Assembly (NCBI RefSeq): GCF_900143695.1
Contig: NZ_FRFE01000003.1
Location: forward strand, 186,001 to 250,000
Origin: Desulfopila aestuarii DSM 18488
GTDB lineage: Bacteria > Desulfobacterota > Desulfobulbia > Desulfobulbales > Desulfocapsaceae
Direction of reading: 5' to 3'
Length of the DNA stretch: 64,000 nt
The translations under genes were made by a program, and so were the position numbers. Below are positions 52,499 to 62,432 of this stretch, piece by piece (positions within the stretch are counted from its first letter, which is position 1; every line of letters starts with the position of its first letter). Under the pieces are notes generated by a model. That model saw only the letters and a program-made list of their open reading frames with translations. It was not told the origin of the DNA and searched no databases.

Positions 52499-53803
52499 CT
52501 ACTTCCTTCCCCGAATCCGGCCCTGCTTCATGAACCCTTCATAGTTACGCATATGCAGATGAGACTCAACCTGTGATATGGTATCGATGGCCACACCCAC
52601 AACAATGAGTAGAGCAGTACCTCCAAAGTAAAACGGAATGTTGAACTTGGAGATCATGATTGTCGGCAGAATGCACACCGCACTTAAATAAATCGCGCCG
52701 ACAACGGTAAGTCTCGTCAACACCTTATCAAGAAACTCAGAGGTTTTCTTACCTGGACGAATGCCAGGAATAAAGCCGCCGTTCTTTTTGAGATTCTCTG
52801 CAACATCGTCGGGCTTAAACGTGACCGCCGTGTAAAAGAAACAGAAAAAGACGATCATCGCAGTGTAAATAATATAGTAATATACCGTCCCAGGTCTCAG
52901 CGCCGCAGATGCCCGCTGCACCCAGTCGATATTAATGAAACTCCCAATGGTAGCGGGAAACATCATGATTGAGGAAGCGAAAATCGGTGGAATAACACCG
53001 GATACATTTATCTTTAGCGGCAGATGCGAAGACTGGCCGCCATACACTTTTCTCCCCACAACCCGCTTGGCATACTGGATTGGAATCCGTCGCTGACTGG
53101 TCTCACAGAAAACAATGAACGCGATAACAGCAAACATGAACACCAGCAATATCGGAATAAAGAACATCCCAATCTCACCAGCCTTCACCAGTTGAATAGA
53201 ATTCACTATTGCGGCAGGTACCCGAGCTACGATGCCGGCGAAGATGATTAGCGAAATACCGTTTCCAATCCCGCGTTCTGTCATCTGCTCGCCGAGCCAC
53301 ATGATAAAAGCTGTTCCGGAAGTGAGGGTCAGCATGGTCATCAGTTTGAACTCCCAGCCGGGGTTGAGCACGATGGCTTCGCCGCCAGGACCGGTCATTC
53401 CTTCAAGGCCTACAGCAATAAAGGTGCCCTGAATGATACTGAGCACCACGGTGCCGTAGCGGGTGTACTGGGTGATCTTTCGCTGACCAGCCTGCCCTTC
53501 CTTTTTCATGGCTTCCAACTGCGGGATCACCACGGTCAGAAGTTGAATGATAATCGAGGCGCTGATGTACGGCATGATGCCGAGCGCAAAAATAGAAAAG
53601 TTCTCAAGAGCACCACCTGAGAACATGTTAAACATTCCGAACAGCGTTCCGGCATTCTGGGCGAAGAAATTGGCCAGCGCCTCACTATTTATGCCGGGGG
53701 TGGGTATCTGGACACCCATCCTGTAAACGGCAAGCATGATGATAGTGAAGAAGATGCGCTTGCGCAGCTCAGGAATGTTAGCAGCACTCTGCAATCCACT
53801 CAT
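52499..53803 (-). CDS. secY: Protein translocase subunit SecY
   Basis: A 434-residue channel of the Sec translocon with ten transmembrane helices. IPELRKRIFFTIIMLAVYR opens the protein; the plug region holds GGALENFSIFALGIMPYISA. The cytoplasmic loops show the ERRIPIQYAKRVVG-like SQRRIPIQYAKRVVGRKVYG. GFIPGIRPGK lies near residue 350. It is located between rplO and map, the conserved spc position. Confidence 0.98.
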   Translation of the reverse strand: MSGLQSAANIPELRKRIFFTIIMLAVYRMGVQIPTPGINSEALANFFAQNAGTLFGMFNMFSGGALENFSIFALGIMPYISASIIIQLLTVVIPQLEAMKKEGQAGQRKITQYTRYGTVVLSIIQGTFIAVGLEGMTGPGGEAIVLNPGWEFKLMTMLTLTSGTAFIMWLGEQMTERGIGNGISLIIFAGIVARVPAAIVNSIQLVKAGEIGMFFIPILLVFMFAVIAFIVFCETSQRRIPIQYAKRVVGRKVYGGQSSHLPLKINVSGVIPPIFASSIMMFPATIGSFINIDWVQRASAALRPGTVYYYIIYTAMIVFFCFFYTAVTFKPDDVAENLKKNGGFIPGIRPGKKTSEFLDKVLTRLTVVGAIYLSAVCILPTIMISKFNIPFYFGGTALLIVVGVAIDTISQVESHLHMRNYEGFMKQGRIRGRK

Positions 53804-53863
53804 TAGAAATCCCTATAACGATCAGAACAAAATCAGCTAAAACCAGTGGGCCGAGGCCGTATC

Positions 53864-54319
53864 TTATGCAGATACGGCTTCAACCATGATTACTTCACCG
53901 CCTGCAGCTTCGATGAGCTCCTTGGCCTTGGCACTGATCTTATCTACCTGAACCTTCACAGGTTTTCCAATCGTACCGTTGGCAAGAATTTTGACGATAG
54001 CGCCTTTTTTGATCACTCCGGCATTCGCCAAAACTTCTCCAGTGATAACGTCGTTGCCAGCAATTGCTTCAAGCTGCTCAAGAGAGACAATGGCAACTTC
54101 CTTGCGCATCGGGTTCTTAAATCCACGCTTGGGCAAACGGCGCTGCAACGGCATCTGACCGCCCTCAAAACCAGGCTTAACGCCAGATCCTGAGCGAGAT
54201 TTGAAGCCTTTGTGACCGCGGCCAGCAGTTTTGCCGTGTCCTGAACCAGGTCCACGACCTACACGCTTCCGCTGTTTAGTCGATCCTTCCTGAGGAGAAA
54301 GATTACCTAAGTTCAACAT
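53864..54319 (-). CDS. rplO: 50S ribosomal protein L15
   Basis: A 151-residue protein of the large subunit. NLGNLSPQEGSTKQRKRVGR is followed by GSGHGKTAGRGHKG, FEGGQMPLQRRLPKRGF and a C-terminal IEAAGG segment. The ATG at 54319 has GAGGAGG before it and begins one base after the rpmD stop; the frame opens 51 bp further upstream, inside rpmD. Confidence 0.98.
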   Translation of the reverse strand: MLNLGNLSPQEGSTKQRKRVGRGPGSGHGKTAGRGHKGFKSRSGSGVKPGFEGGQMPLQRRLPKRGFKNPMRKEVAIVSLEQLEAIAGNDVITGEVLANAGVIKKGAIVKILANGTIGKPVKVQVDKISAKAKELIEAAGGEVIMVEAVSA

Positions 54320-54320
54320 G

Positions 54321-54503
54321 TTATGCCTCCTCAATCCGTACAAGATGCTGTACTTTGCCAAGCATGCCACGCAGCTCGGGAGTATCTTTCCGGGTAATAG
54401 TCTTATTCAATTTGGTGAGCCCAAGTCCGGTCAAGGTGGCACGTATCCGTTTGGTACTGCCTATTTCACTTTTGACCAGAGTGAATGTAATTGTCTCGGC
54501 CAT
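54321..54503 (-). CDS. rpmD: 50S ribosomal protein L30
   Basis: A 60-residue protein. ITFTLVKSEIGSTKRIRATL, LGLTKLNKTITRKDTPELRG and a short C-terminal strand match the family. Its stop is one base before the rplO start, so the pair is coupled. Confidence 0.97.
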   Translation of the reverse strand: MAETITFTLVKSEIGSTKRIRATLTGLGLTKLNKTITRKDTPELRGMLGKVQHLVRIEEA

Positions 54504-54574
54504 TTGACTACCTTCTGTTTGGAAAATTTAAAAGCCAGTTATTGGTGACATACAGCCGTCACCCATGGCTTAAA

Positions 54575-55087
54575 TTATGCTGTAATTTCTTCGACAGTCT
54601 TGCCGCGCAAGCTGGCGATCGCCTGAGCTGATCGCAGGCTGCGGAGCCCGTCAAGAGTAGCCTTAACCATATTGTGCGGGTTGTTGGACCCGAGACATTT
54701 GGTCAAAACGTTGCTTACTCCAGCGGCTTCAAGCACCGCACGTACAGGACCACCGGCAATAACTCCGGTACCCGCAGATGCAGGCTTCAGCAATACTTTT
54801 CCGGCGCCATATCGGCCGGTAATCTCATGCGGAATTGATACGTCGGTGAGCGGCACACTCTTCATATCTTTACGTGCCTTCTCTACACCTTTGCGGATCG
54901 CCTCGGGAACCTGGTTCGCTTTTCCAAGACCGTAGCCGACTTTGCCGTTACCATCGCCAACTACCACGATGGCACTAAAGCTGAACCGTCTACCGCCTTT
55001 AACGACTTTAGCTACCCTGTTGATAAATACGATCTTCTCGATCAGTTCCTCAGTGCTTTCAGCTTTGGAACGTTTAAAATCAGACAA
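54575..55087 (-). CDS. rpsE: 30S ribosomal protein S5
   Basis: A 170-residue protein involved in decoding accuracy and mRNA helicase action. [20 protein letters not shown] (with the Lys/Gly loop altered in spectinomycin resistance), [18 protein letters not shown] and [18 protein letters not shown] are standard. It follows rplR by 25 bp. Confidence 0.98.
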   Translation of the reverse strand: MSDFKRSKAESTEELIEKIVFINRVAKVVKGGRRFSFSAIVVVGDGNGKVGYGLGKANQVPEAIRKGVEKARKDMKSVPLTDVSIPHEITGRYGAGKVLLKPASAGTGVIAGGPVRAVLEAAGVSNVLTKCLGSNNPHNMVKATLDGLRSLRSAQAIASLRGKTVEEITA

Positions 55088-55112
55088 GGGACACCCCCAT
55101 TGTTAAATATCT

Positions 55113-55478
55113 TTAAAAATTCAGACCGCCTTCTCGGGCCCCTTCAGAAAGCGCCTTGACCCGACCGTGATAGATATATCCACCACGATCGAAAACAACC
55201 TGCTCAATGCCGGCTGCCTTGGCTCTTTCCGCGATCTTCAATCCAACAGCTTTCGCAGCACCACTCTTGCCCTTTTCCTCACCTGCCTCAAATTCCTTAT
55301 CGACAGTTGACATGGCAACCAGAGTACGGCCTTGGCTATCGTCTATGATCTGTGCATAAATATGCTTGTTGCTCTTGAAGACTCTAAGACGGGGCCTCTC
55401 GCTTGTTCCTGTGATCTTTTTCCGAATTCGACGGACGCGTTTAGCTCTCGCAATTGTCCTGGGATTCGTCTTAGCCAT
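55113..55478 (-). CDS. rplR: 50S ribosomal protein L18
   Basis: A 121-residue 5S rRNA-binding protein. [52 protein letters not shown] and [20 protein letters not shown] are canonical. It follows rplF by 50 bp. Confidence 0.98.
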   Translation of the reverse strand: MAKTNPRTIARAKRVRRIRKKITGTSERPRLRVFKSNKHIYAQIIDDSQGRTLVAMSTVDKEFEAGEEKGKSGAAKAVGLKIAERAKAAGIEQVVFDRGGYIYHGRVKALSEGAREGGLNF

Positions 55479-55528
55479 AGTTTTGTACCGTTATAATTTT
55501 TACCTGCAACGCGTAACGTTACGAGAAT

Positions 55529-56071
55529 TTATTTTTTGCCACCGGCCTTACCGACCTTACGTACGATATGCTCGTCTTCATAACGAATACCCTTACCTTT
55601 ATACGGCTCAGGCTTCTTAATCTGACGAATCTGCGCGGCAGTAAGTCCCAGGAGTTCTTTATCAATAGATTCGAGGACTATCTTATTGGCACCTTCCATC
55701 TTGGCATTTACTTCTGCAGGCAACGTATAATCGACAGGATTCGAATAGCCAACAGAAAGTGTCAGGGTGTTACCGGCAACACTCGCCTTGTACCCTACAC
55801 CCTCGATAATAAGTGCTTTTCTGAAACCCTCAACAACACCGACAACCATGTTGTTGACGAGACTGCGGAACAGTCCCCTGAAGGCATTTACTTTTCGGCC
55901 TTCTTCGCGGGTGTTAACCAAAATTTCATTGTCCTGAAGCACCAGATCGATTTCAGGACGGACTTCCATTTCCAGCTTTCCTTTGCTTCCGGTCACCGCA
56001 ATGTGCTGACCATTGATGTCAACTTTCACTCCAGCGGGCACAGGAATTGGCTGCTTACCAATACGAGACAT
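55529..56071 (-). CDS. rplF: 50S ribosomal protein L6
   Basis: A 180-residue protein near the GTPase centre, built of two similar domains. SRIGKQPIPVPAGVKVDI, VTGSKGKLE and VEGFRKALIIEGVGYKASV are followed by the C-terminal signature PEPYKGKGIRYEDE. It follows rpsH by 27 bp. Confidence 0.98.
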   Translation of the reverse strand: MSRIGKQPIPVPAGVKVDINGQHIAVTGSKGKLEMEVRPEIDLVLQDNEILVNTREEGRKVNAFRGLFRSLVNNMVVGVVEGFRKALIIEGVGYKASVAGNTLTLSVGYSNPVDYTLPAEVNAKMEGANKIVLESIDKELLGLTAAQIRQIKKPEPYKGKGIRYEDEHIVRKVGKAGGKK

Positions 56072-56098
56072 AATTACCTCCGTAATTTGCTGAGCCTG

Positions 56099-56497
56099 TT
56101 ACCAGACTTCGCAAATAATCTCCCCGCCAGTATTCAGGGTCCTTGCAGATTTATCAGTGATAATGCCTTTGGATGTAGAGATAATGGATACCCCCAGTCC
56201 TGAGAGGACTTTGGGAATCGCACCAGCCTTGGCATATTTTCTGAGCCCGGGTTTACTGATCCTCTTGATACCATTAATTACAGGCTCTTTATTCGGCCCG
56301 TACTTGAGAGTGATGGTAAGAGTTCCCTGGACTCCTTCTTGCGAAACCTGATAGTCGCTGATGAAACCTTCCTCTTTTAAAACCTTGGCGATGTTTGCCT
56401 TGGTTTTTGAAGCAGGCATTACCACAACTTCAAATTTAGCCATTACTGCGTTACGTATCCTGGTCAGCATGTCTGCCAGGGGATCGCTCATAGACAT
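56099..56497 (-). CDS. rpsH: 30S ribosomal protein S8
   Basis: A 132-residue primary rRNA-binding protein and the usual translational regulator of the spc operon. [17 protein letters not shown] and a C-terminal [13 protein letters not shown] segment mark the family. The frame begins with a GTG at 56506, but AAGGAG eight bases before the ATG at 56497 sets the start; a further ATG two codons on is also possible. Confidence 0.97.
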   Translation of the reverse strand: MSMSDPLADMLTRIRNAVMAKFEVVVMPASKTKANIAKVLKEEGFISDYQVSQEGVQGTLTITLKYGPNKEPVINGIKRISKPGLRKYAKAGAIPKVLSGLGVSIISTSKGIITDKSARTLNTGGEIICEVW

Positions 56498-56557
56498 AGC
56501 GAACACTCCTTATTCTGTATAAGTAATCGACAAATCAAATACGATGTGCAGGCAGAC

Positions 56558-56743
56558 TTACCAGCTGGACTTGGTCACACCAGTGATCAGGCCGCTGGAC
56601 GCCAGCTTACGGAAGCAGATCCTGCAGATGCCGAACTTACGGATGAATGCGCGCGGACGACCGCACAACGGACATCTGTTATACTTCCGCACACCGAACT
56701 TTGGTTTGCCTTGTGCCTTAGCAATTATGGATTTCTTAGCCAA
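56558..56743 (-). CDS. rpsN: 30S ribosomal protein S14, type Z
   Basis: A 61-residue zinc-binding S14. Ligands are Cys24, Cys27, Cys40 and Cys43 in RCPLCGRP and GICRICFRK. The C-terminus reads [15 protein letters not shown]. Type Z is shorter than the ~101-residue zinc-free form. It lies between rplE and rpsH. Confidence 0.98.
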   Translation of the reverse strand: MAKKSIIAKAQGKPKFGVRKYNRCPLCGRPRAFIRKFGICRICFRKLASSGLITGVTKSSW

Positions 56744-56799
56744 AACGACCTCCAGATTATACTTTTTATGGATCCTCAGTAGAAAAGAAATACCGATGA

Positions 56800-57339
56800 T
56801 TATTTCTTAAACGGCATTCCCATCTTATTCAGCAGGAAGAATGCCTCTTTATCAGTCTTGGCTGAGGTCACGATGGTAATATTCAGACCCTTGATCTTGT
56901 CGATCTTATCGTAGTCAATCTCAGGGAATATGATCTGCTCTTTTACACCCATGGAGAAGTTACCACGACCATCGAAGGTCTTAGTGGAAATCCCGCGGAA
57001 ATCGCGAACACGCGGCAGAGCGATATTGACCAGTTTGCTCATGAAATCGAACATCTTGTCACCGCGCAGAGTGACCCGGCAGCCGATCGGCATACCTTCA
57101 CGCAGTTTAAAGGTGGCGATGGATTTCTTCGCTTTGGTAATAACCGCTTTCTGGCCGGCGATCTTGGTCAGTTCCTCGGCAGCGCCTTCAACAATCTTAG
57201 GATTCTGAACGGCTTCTCCAAGTCCCATGTTGAGCACGATCTTCTCAATCTTGGGAATTTCCATGGCATTTGAATAGCCAAATTCCTCTTTGAGCGCTGG
57301 AACGCACTCATTTGTATACACTTCTTTCAGCGTACCCAT
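56800..57339 (-). CDS. rplE: 50S ribosomal protein L5
   Basis: A 179-residue 5S rRNA-binding protein. [40 protein letters not shown] and [20 protein letters not shown] are canonical, ending [14 protein letters not shown]. It follows rplX by 30 bp. Confidence 0.98.
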   Translation of the reverse strand: MGTLKEVYTNECVPALKEEFGYSNAMEIPKIEKIVLNMGLGEAVQNPKIVEGAAEELTKIAGQKAVITKAKKSIATFKLREGMPIGCRVTLRGDKMFDFMSKLVNIALPRVRDFRGISTKTFDGRGNFSMGVKEQIIFPEIDYDKIDKIKGLNITIVTSAKTDKEAFFLLNKMGMPFKK

Positions 57340-57369
57340 GTATCACTCCTAGCGTAAGCCTTATCGTTT

Positions 57370-57705
57370 CTATGCTTTCTTCTCGATGGACTCGCCGCAG
57401 CTCTTGCAGAAGCGGATCTTGGTTCCATCTTCGAGAATCTTCTTCCCTATACGACCAGTCTTGGTACATTCAGGACAGATAAGTTGAAGATTGGATACAT
57501 GAATCGCCGCCTCTCTCTCTACAATCTGACCTTGCTGGTTCATCTCGGTCGGCTTGGTGTGGCGCTTGACCATGTTAATACGCTCAACAATCGCCTTGCT
57601 CTCAGCCGGCAGGATCTTCAGGATTTTTCCTACCCGACCCTTGTCTTTTCCAGCGATCACTTCAACCTGATCATCTTTTTTCAGGTATGTTCTACCCTGT
57701 CTCAT
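57370..57705 (-). CDS. rplX: 50S ribosomal protein L24 with C-terminal four-Cys zinc-ribbon-like segment
   Basis: A 111-residue assembly-initiator protein with the KOW motif [20 protein letters not shown]. The C-terminal part holds Cys77, Cys80, Cys100 and Cys103 ([12 protein letters not shown] and RFCKSCGE), a probable zinc site absent from Escherichia coli L24. The ATG at 57705 is used; the frame begins at a TTG two codons earlier. Confidence 0.97.
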   Translation of the reverse strand: MRQGRTYLKKDDQVEVIAGKDKGRVGKILKILPAESKAIVERINMVKRHTKPTEMNQQGQIVEREAAIHVSNLQLICPECTKTGRIGKKILEDGTKIRFCKSCGESIEKKA

Positions 57706-57762
57706 TTTCAATACCCTTATTCAGTCAATGTATCTCAATGTCGAGAACTGTTTTAGAGAATG

Positions 57763-58131
57763 TTAAAGGACTTCAGGGGCCAATGAAATGATCTTCATGA
57801 ACCCAAGAGTTCTCAGTTCTCGTGCAACCGGGCCAAAAATACGGGTACCAACCGGCTCACCTGTGTTCGACAGAATAACCGCAGCATTCTCATCGAATTT
57901 GACCCAGGTATCGTCCATTCGCTTCATCTCTTTAGCGGTACGGACGATGACGGCTTTCATTATGTCACCCTTTTTTACTTTGGCATGCGGAATCGCTTCC
58001 TGTACTGCAACGGTAATTACGTCACCAATGCCTGCATAGCGCTTCTTTGAACCACCAAGAACCTTTATACACAGCACTTTCTTGGCGCCTGAATTGTCTG
58101 CGACATTGAGTATTGTTTCTGTTTGAATCAT
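57763..58131 (-). CDS. rplN: 50S ribosomal protein L14
   Basis: A 122-residue protein at the subunit interface. [40 protein letters not shown] and [11 protein letters not shown] are canonical. It follows rpsQ by 58 bp. Confidence 0.98.
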   Translation of the reverse strand: MIQTETILNVADNSGAKKVLCIKVLGGSKKRYAGIGDVITVAVQEAIPHAKVKKGDIMKAVIVRTAKEMKRMDDTWVKFDENAAVILSNTGEPVGTRIFGPVARELRTLGFMKIISLAPEVL

Positions 58132-58189
58132 ATCATCACCTGATTTCTCATCTGTAACAGTCTAATGGTCTCTCACAGTTGAGAGAAAG

Positions 58190-58450
58190 TTAAATGGCCT
58201 GTTCCAGGATTGTTTTTACCCGCCAACGCTTACGCTTGCTCAATGGGCGGCATTCCTCAATAAGAACAGTGTCTCCAATGTTGCAGCTGTTTTCAGGATC
58301 ATCTGCCAAGTATTTCACGCTAGTTTTCACATATTTGCCATAAAGCTTATGACGAACCTTGCGTTCGACCCGGACGACAACACTCTTATCCATTCTGTTG
58401 CTGACAACAGAACCGGTTCTTGTCTTTCTGGACTTTGTATTTTCACTCAT
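58190..58450 (-). CDS. rpsQ: 30S ribosomal protein S17
   Basis: An 86-residue OB-fold rRNA-binding protein. RTRTGSVVSNRMDKSVVVRV-like KTRTGSVVSNRMDKSVVVR and the C-terminal IEECRPLSKRKRWRV are diagnostic. It follows rpmC by 72 bp. Confidence 0.98.
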   Translation of the reverse strand: MSENTKSRKTRTGSVVSNRMDKSVVVRVERKVRHKLYGKYVKTSVKYLADDPENSCNIGDTVLIEECRPLSKRKRWRVKTILEQAI

Positions 58451-58522
58451 AATTTGATCAATTCGTCGTGTTGTTATGCGAGGATTGTACCATGCACATA
58501 ATTATGTAGTGGAGCCGCCACC

Positions 58523-58714
58523 CTACTTGGCAGCGGCCTCATTTCTGATGGTCTTGATCCTGGCAATATCTTTTCTAATTTTATTCAGACGCGAGGTGTC
58601 TTCAAGAGGTCTGATGCGATGGTGAAAAGTAAGATTTCCCAACTCCTCAAAGAGCTCTTTTTCTTTCTTTTGCAAATCTTCTACTGACATGTTGCGGATG
58701 TCTGCGGCTTTCAT
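58523..58714 (-). CDS. rpmC: 50S ribosomal protein L29
   Basis: A 63-residue helical-hairpin protein near the exit tunnel. [20 protein letters not shown] and [15 protein letters not shown] match the family. Its ATG overlaps the rplP stop by 4 bp. Confidence 0.97.
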   Translation of the reverse strand: MKAADIRNMSVEDLQKKEKELFEELGNLTFHHRIRPLEDTSRLNKIRKDIARIKTIRNEAAAK

Positions 58715-59127
58715 AAGGTGTTCCTCTTTGCAATCACTTTCGTCGCAAACGGCAGCTTGTTGCCGGCGAGTTCAAGCGCCCTCATAGCAAGTTTCTCATC
58801 AACACCGCCAATCTCGTACAGAATTCTGCCGGGCTTGATCGGGGCTACCCAGTACTCGGGGCTGCCTTTACCTTTACCCATACGAGTTTCGGCAGGCTTT
58901 TTGGTGATAGGTTTATCCGGAAATACCCGGATCCATACTTTACCGCCACGTTTCAGGGTCCTGTTAATGGTGATACGGGCAGCTTCAATCTGTTGTGCGG
59001 TCATTTTGCCGCAACTTACAGCTTTCAAGGCAAACTCTCCAAAGGCGAAGGAGGAACCGCGATATGCAGTACCTGTCATTCGGCCTTTGAACACCTTTCT
59101 ATGCTTTACCTTTTTTGGACTTAACAT
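58711..59127 (-). CDS. rplP: 50S ribosomal protein L16
   Basis: A 138-residue protein needed for the peptidyl-transferase region. [19 protein letters not shown] is followed by [19 protein letters not shown], the arginine finger region [14 protein letters not shown] and [15 protein letters not shown] six bases before it supports the ATG at 59127 over the GTG one codon earlier. It overlaps rpmC by 4 bp. Confidence 0.98.
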   Translation of the reverse strand: MLSPKKVKHRKVFKGRMTGTAYRGSSFAFGEFALKAVSCGKMTAQQIEAARITINRTLKRGGKVWIRVFPDKPITKKPAETRMGKGKGSPEYWVAPIKPGRILYEIGGVDEKLAMRALELAGNKLPFATKVIAKRNTL

Positions 59128-59179
59128 CACTTACTCCAGATAATTGTATGATTGTGCGTTCTGAATGGAAAAGGCCGCA

Positions 59180-59827
59180 TCAAGCTGCGGGCGCTTCCCT
59201 ATCACTCAGAACTTCACCTTTGAATATCCAGACCTTCACACCGATAATACCGTATGTGGTATTCGCCTCTGCAAGAGCATAGTCCACATCGGCACGGAGG
59301 GTATGCAGCGGCACGCGGCCTTCACGAACCCACTCACAGCGTGACATCTCTGCACCGCCAAGACGACCGGAGCAGGAGATTTTTATGCCCTGAACGCCAA
59401 ACCTCAGCGCAGAGTTTACCGCCTTTTTCATAGCCCGACGAAACGCCACACGACGTTCAAGCTGGGAGGCGATGGATTCAGCCACAAGCTGTGCATCGGC
59501 TTCAGGTCGGCGAACCTCCTGAATGTCGAGCGTCACTTTGCGACCTACAAGTTTCTCAAGATCTTTCTTCAAAATCTCGATCTCGGCACCTTTCTTGCCA
59601 ATGACAATACCCGGTCTGGCAGTGAAAAGCTTAGCGCGTACCTTCTCTCCGGTACGCTCAATGATGATCTTGGCCATTCCTGCGTGGTTAAGACGTTTTT
59701 TCAGGAATTTTCTGATCTTCTGATCTTCGAGCAGATAGGACGCATACTCTTTATCTGCATACCAGATCGAGTCCCAGGTCCGAGTAATATTCAGTCTGAG
59801 TCCTAATGGATTTACCTTCTGGCCCAA
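59180..59827 (-). CDS. rpsC: 30S ribosomal protein S3 (TTG start)
   Basis: A 215-residue mRNA-entry protein. [19 protein letters not shown] opens it, a KH domain contains [19 protein letters not shown] and the C-terminal domain ends near [13 protein letters not shown]. The family starts MGQKVNP, and the codon before Gly here is TTG (complement 59825-59827) with GGAGG five bases upstream, so the start is TTG. The frame is open four codons further. Confidence 0.97.
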   Translation of the reverse strand: MGQKVNPLGLRLNITRTWDSIWYADKEYASYLLEDQKIRKFLKKRLNHAGMAKIIIERTGEKVRAKLFTARPGIVIGKKGAEIEILKKDLEKLVGRKVTLDIQEVRRPEADAQLVAESIASQLERRVAFRRAMKKAVNSALRFGVQGIKISCSGRLGGAEMSRCEWVREGRVPLHTLRADVDYALAEANTTYGIIGVKVWIFKGEVLSDREAPAA

Positions 59828-59896
59828 AACAACCTCCAAAGAGTGCTTAGTTCAGTTTATTCTGTTTGCTGAGCATGGGGATCAACCGATTCTGCT

Positions 59897-60232
59897 CTAT
59901 TCAATTTCGTCCAGAACAACAGTAATATGGCTGGTCCGCTTAATAATGCGGGTTGCCCTGCCCTGTGCGCGAGGACTAATTCTTTTCAGTGAAGGTCCAC
60001 CATCAATGGTGATCTTCTTGATGAAAAGATTGTCCACATCGGTCTGCTCATCCTGCGTTGCATTGGCAACGGCGGATTCGATCACCTTGCGCAGGATCTC
60101 CGCACCTTTTTTCGGCATAAAACGAAGGGTGGTGATTGCCCGGTCAACGTTCATGCCCCTGACCACATCTGCAACCAGTCGTGCCTTCTGCGGGGATATT
60201 CTAATATATTTCCCTACGGCTCGTGCTTCCAT
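59897..60232 (-). CDS. rplV: 50S ribosomal protein L22
   Basis: A 111-residue protein lining the exit tunnel. ARAVGKYIRISPQKARLVAD, ILRKVIESAVANATQ and a C-terminal beta-hairpin region with RISPRAQGRATRIIKRTSH are canonical. GGGAG precedes the ATG. It follows rpsS by 47 bp. Confidence 0.98.
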   Translation of the reverse strand: MEARAVGKYIRISPQKARLVADVVRGMNVDRAITTLRFMPKKGAEILRKVIESAVANATQDEQTDVDNLFIKKITIDGGPSLKRISPRAQGRATRIIKRTSHITVVLDEIE

Positions 60233-60279
60233 AGTGTGTACTCCCAGTGAGTCGTACCAGAAACTGTGATGTTTCTCTT

Positions 60280-60555
60280 TTATTTTTTACCTTTCTTGTC
60301 AGCAGCGTGTCCATAGTAGGTACGAGTCGGGGAGAATTCGCCGAGCTTGTGACCTACCATATTTTCTGAGACAAATACAGGTATGAATTTCTTTCCGTTG
60401 TGAACCGCAAAGGTCAGTCCTACCATTTCCGGGCTAATATCGGACCGGCGTGACCAGGTCTTGATTACCTTGCGAGATCCGGTTTCGATTGCCTGTTCAA
60501 CCTTTTTCAACAGGTGATCATCGATAAAAGGACCCTTTTTAATTGAACGGGACAT
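60280..60555 (-). CDS. rpsS: 30S ribosomal protein S19
   Basis: A 91-residue head protein. [40 protein letters not shown] and [17 protein letters not shown] are canonical. AAGGAG precedes the ATG. It follows rplB by 17 bp. Confidence 0.98.
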   Translation of the reverse strand: MSRSIKKGPFIDDHLLKKVEQAIETGSRKVIKTWSRRSDISPEMVGLTFAVHNGKKFIPVFVSENMVGHKLGEFSPTRTYYGHAADKKGKK

Positions 60556-60572
60556 ACTTTACTCCTTGAATG

Positions 60573-61394
60573 TTATGATCTCTTCTTGACAATGTACTTG
60601 TCTGAAGCCTTGTTCTTCCGGGTCTTGTAACCCTTCGTCGGATAACCCCATGGAGTACAAGGATGACGACCACCGGAGCTCTTTCCTTCACCACCACCCA
60701 TCGGATGGTCGACCGGGTTCATGGCAACACCGCGAACATGCGGTTTTCTGCCCTTCCATCTGTTACGTCCGGCTTTACCAAGCTTCTGGCTGCCATACTC
60801 GCTGTTGCCGACAGAACCGATGCAGGCACGGCACAGTTTATGAAACTTACGCACCTCGCCAGAAGGAAGACGAACCAAGACGTACTCGCCTTCTTTCGCC
60901 ATCAGCTGAGCAGATGCACCGGCACTACGCACCATTTGGGCGCCTTTGCCGATCTTCATTTCAATATTGTGAATGACGGTACCAAGAGGGATATTGACCA
61001 GCGGCAGGCAGTTACCCGGCTGAATGTCAACATTATCCCCGGCAACAATAGTGTCGCCGACTGAAACGCCGTCAGGAGAAAGGATATAACGCTTCTCACC
61101 ATCAAGGTAGGTGAGCAGGGCAATATTGGCAGATCTGTTAGGATCATACTCAATAGCCACGACTTTTGCGTTAATGTCGGTTTTGTCGCGTTTGAAATCG
61201 ATAATACGATACTTGCGCTTATGCCCGCCGCCGATATTACGGGAGGTAACCCGTCCGTAGTTGTTTCGTCCGCCGGTCTTTGACAGACTGACCACCAGAC
61301 TCTTCTCCGGGCGTTTGCTCGACAGCTCAGGATTCAGTATGGATACCTGGTGTCGCTTACCGGCTGATGTTGGTTTATATGTCTTAATAGCCAT
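60573..61394 (-). CDS. rplB: 50S ribosomal protein L2
   Basis: A 273-residue core protein needed for subunit association and peptidyl transfer. [33 protein letters not shown] and the C-terminal [20 protein letters not shown] with the functional His are canonical, ending [12 protein letters not shown]. It follows rplW by 93 bp. Confidence 0.98.
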   Translation of the reverse strand: MAIKTYKPTSAGKRHQVSILNPELSSKRPEKSLVVSLSKTGGRNNYGRVTSRNIGGGHKRKYRIIDFKRDKTDINAKVVAIEYDPNRSANIALLTYLDGEKRYILSPDGVSVGDTIVAGDNVDIQPGNCLPLVNIPLGTVIHNIEMKIGKGAQMVRSAGASAQLMAKEGEYVLVRLPSGEVRKFHKLCRACIGSVGNSEYGSQKLGKAGRNRWKGRKPHVRGVAMNPVDHPMGGGEGKSSGGRHPCTPWGYPTKGYKTRKNKASDKYIVKKRS

Positions 61395-61487
61395 GGTTTC
61401 CCAATCGCTCCATCATGATATAATTAGATAGAATCATTCAATATGAGAGAGTTGACTGCACGCAGCCAATTTCCTTTCGGACGACTC

Positions 61488-61775
61488 TTACAGTTCGTCC
61501 GCGAAATTGATTTCGCCCTCAGAAAGGGTGACGTAGGCCTTTTTCCAATCATTGGTGAAGCCTATTTTTTGTCCAACCCTTTTCTGTTTTCCGTGCATGT
61601 TGGCGGTTCTCACGTCCCTTACTTTGACGTTGAACATGGTCTCCACCGCTTTCTTGATTTCTATCTTGTTTGCCTTGGGATGAACTTTAAAGACGATTTT
61701 ACCGTCTTCTTCCTGCAACAAGGCAGCCTTCTCTGTGAGGCGGGGCCCCTTCAAAACACCGTAAATATTTTTCAT
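61488..61775 (-). CDS. rplW: 50S ribosomal protein L23
   Basis: A 95-residue protein at the exit-tunnel mouth, docking site for trigger factor and SRP. IYGVLKGPRLTEKAALLQEE and KIEIKKAVETMFNVKVRDVR are typical. Its ATG overlaps the rplD stop by 4 bp. Confidence 0.98.
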   Translation of the reverse strand: MKNIYGVLKGPRLTEKAALLQEEDGKIVFKVHPKANKIEIKKAVETMFNVKVRDVRTANMHGKQKRVGQKIGFTNDWKKAYVTLSEGEINFADEL

Positions 61776-62395
61776 GCCGTCAACCTCTTCTCAAGGTTTT
61801 CAATTACAGGTTTAATCAGGACCAGCTTCTTGTGCAGCAATACATCGTACACATTGAGCCCTTCGGACGGCAGTACCTTGAAGCCGTTCACGTTACGTGA
61901 GGACTTTTTGAGGTTTTCCGCCTCGCCGTCAATAACGATGAGTCCGTTCTCAATGTTCAGACCCTTCATTACGCTGACGAAATCCTTGGTCTTAATGGCT
62001 TCCATGCTGAAATCGTCAAGAACAATCAGATTGTCCTCCTGCAGCCTGGCGCTCAAAGCCATCGACAGTGCGAGTTTACGCACTTTTCTGTTCAGTTTGA
62101 AACTGTAGTCACGCGGCTTGGGACCGAACACCACACCGCCTCCTCGCCAAACAGGAGAGGTACGGCTACCGGCTCTAGCGCGACCTGTACCCTTCTGTCT
62201 CCAAGGCTTGGCGCCACCACCACTGACTTCCACGCGGGTCTTGGTGCATGCGTTACCAGACCGGCGGGCCGCCCGCTGCATCCGTACAACATCATGCAGG
62301 ATGTACTCTTTCACCTCAAGATTGAAAACGGCGTCATTCAGTTCGATCTGCCCGACGTTCTCGTTCTTGATGTTCATTACATTTACAGTTGACAT
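61772..62395 (-). CDS. rplD: 50S ribosomal protein L4
   Basis: A 207-residue protein and, in many bacteria, the regulator of the S10 operon. The tunnel loop reads GGGAKPWRQKGTGRARAGSR with SPVWRGGGVVFGPKPRDYSF. The C-terminal part has VLPSEGLNVYDVL. GAGGAG precedes the ATG. It follows rplC by 37 bp and overlaps rplW. Confidence 0.98.
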   Translation of the reverse strand: MSTVNVMNIKNENVGQIELNDAVFNLEVKEYILHDVVRMQRAARRSGNACTKTRVEVSGGGAKPWRQKGTGRARAGSRTSPVWRGGGVVFGPKPRDYSFKLNRKVRKLALSMALSARLQEDNLIVLDDFSMEAIKTKDFVSVMKGLNIENGLIVIDGEAENLKKSSRNVNGFKVLPSEGLNVYDVLLHKKLVLIKPVIENLEKRLTA

Positions 62396-62432
62396 TTCTA
62401 TCTCCTCGAACCTGATCTCGTTCCGACATCAA

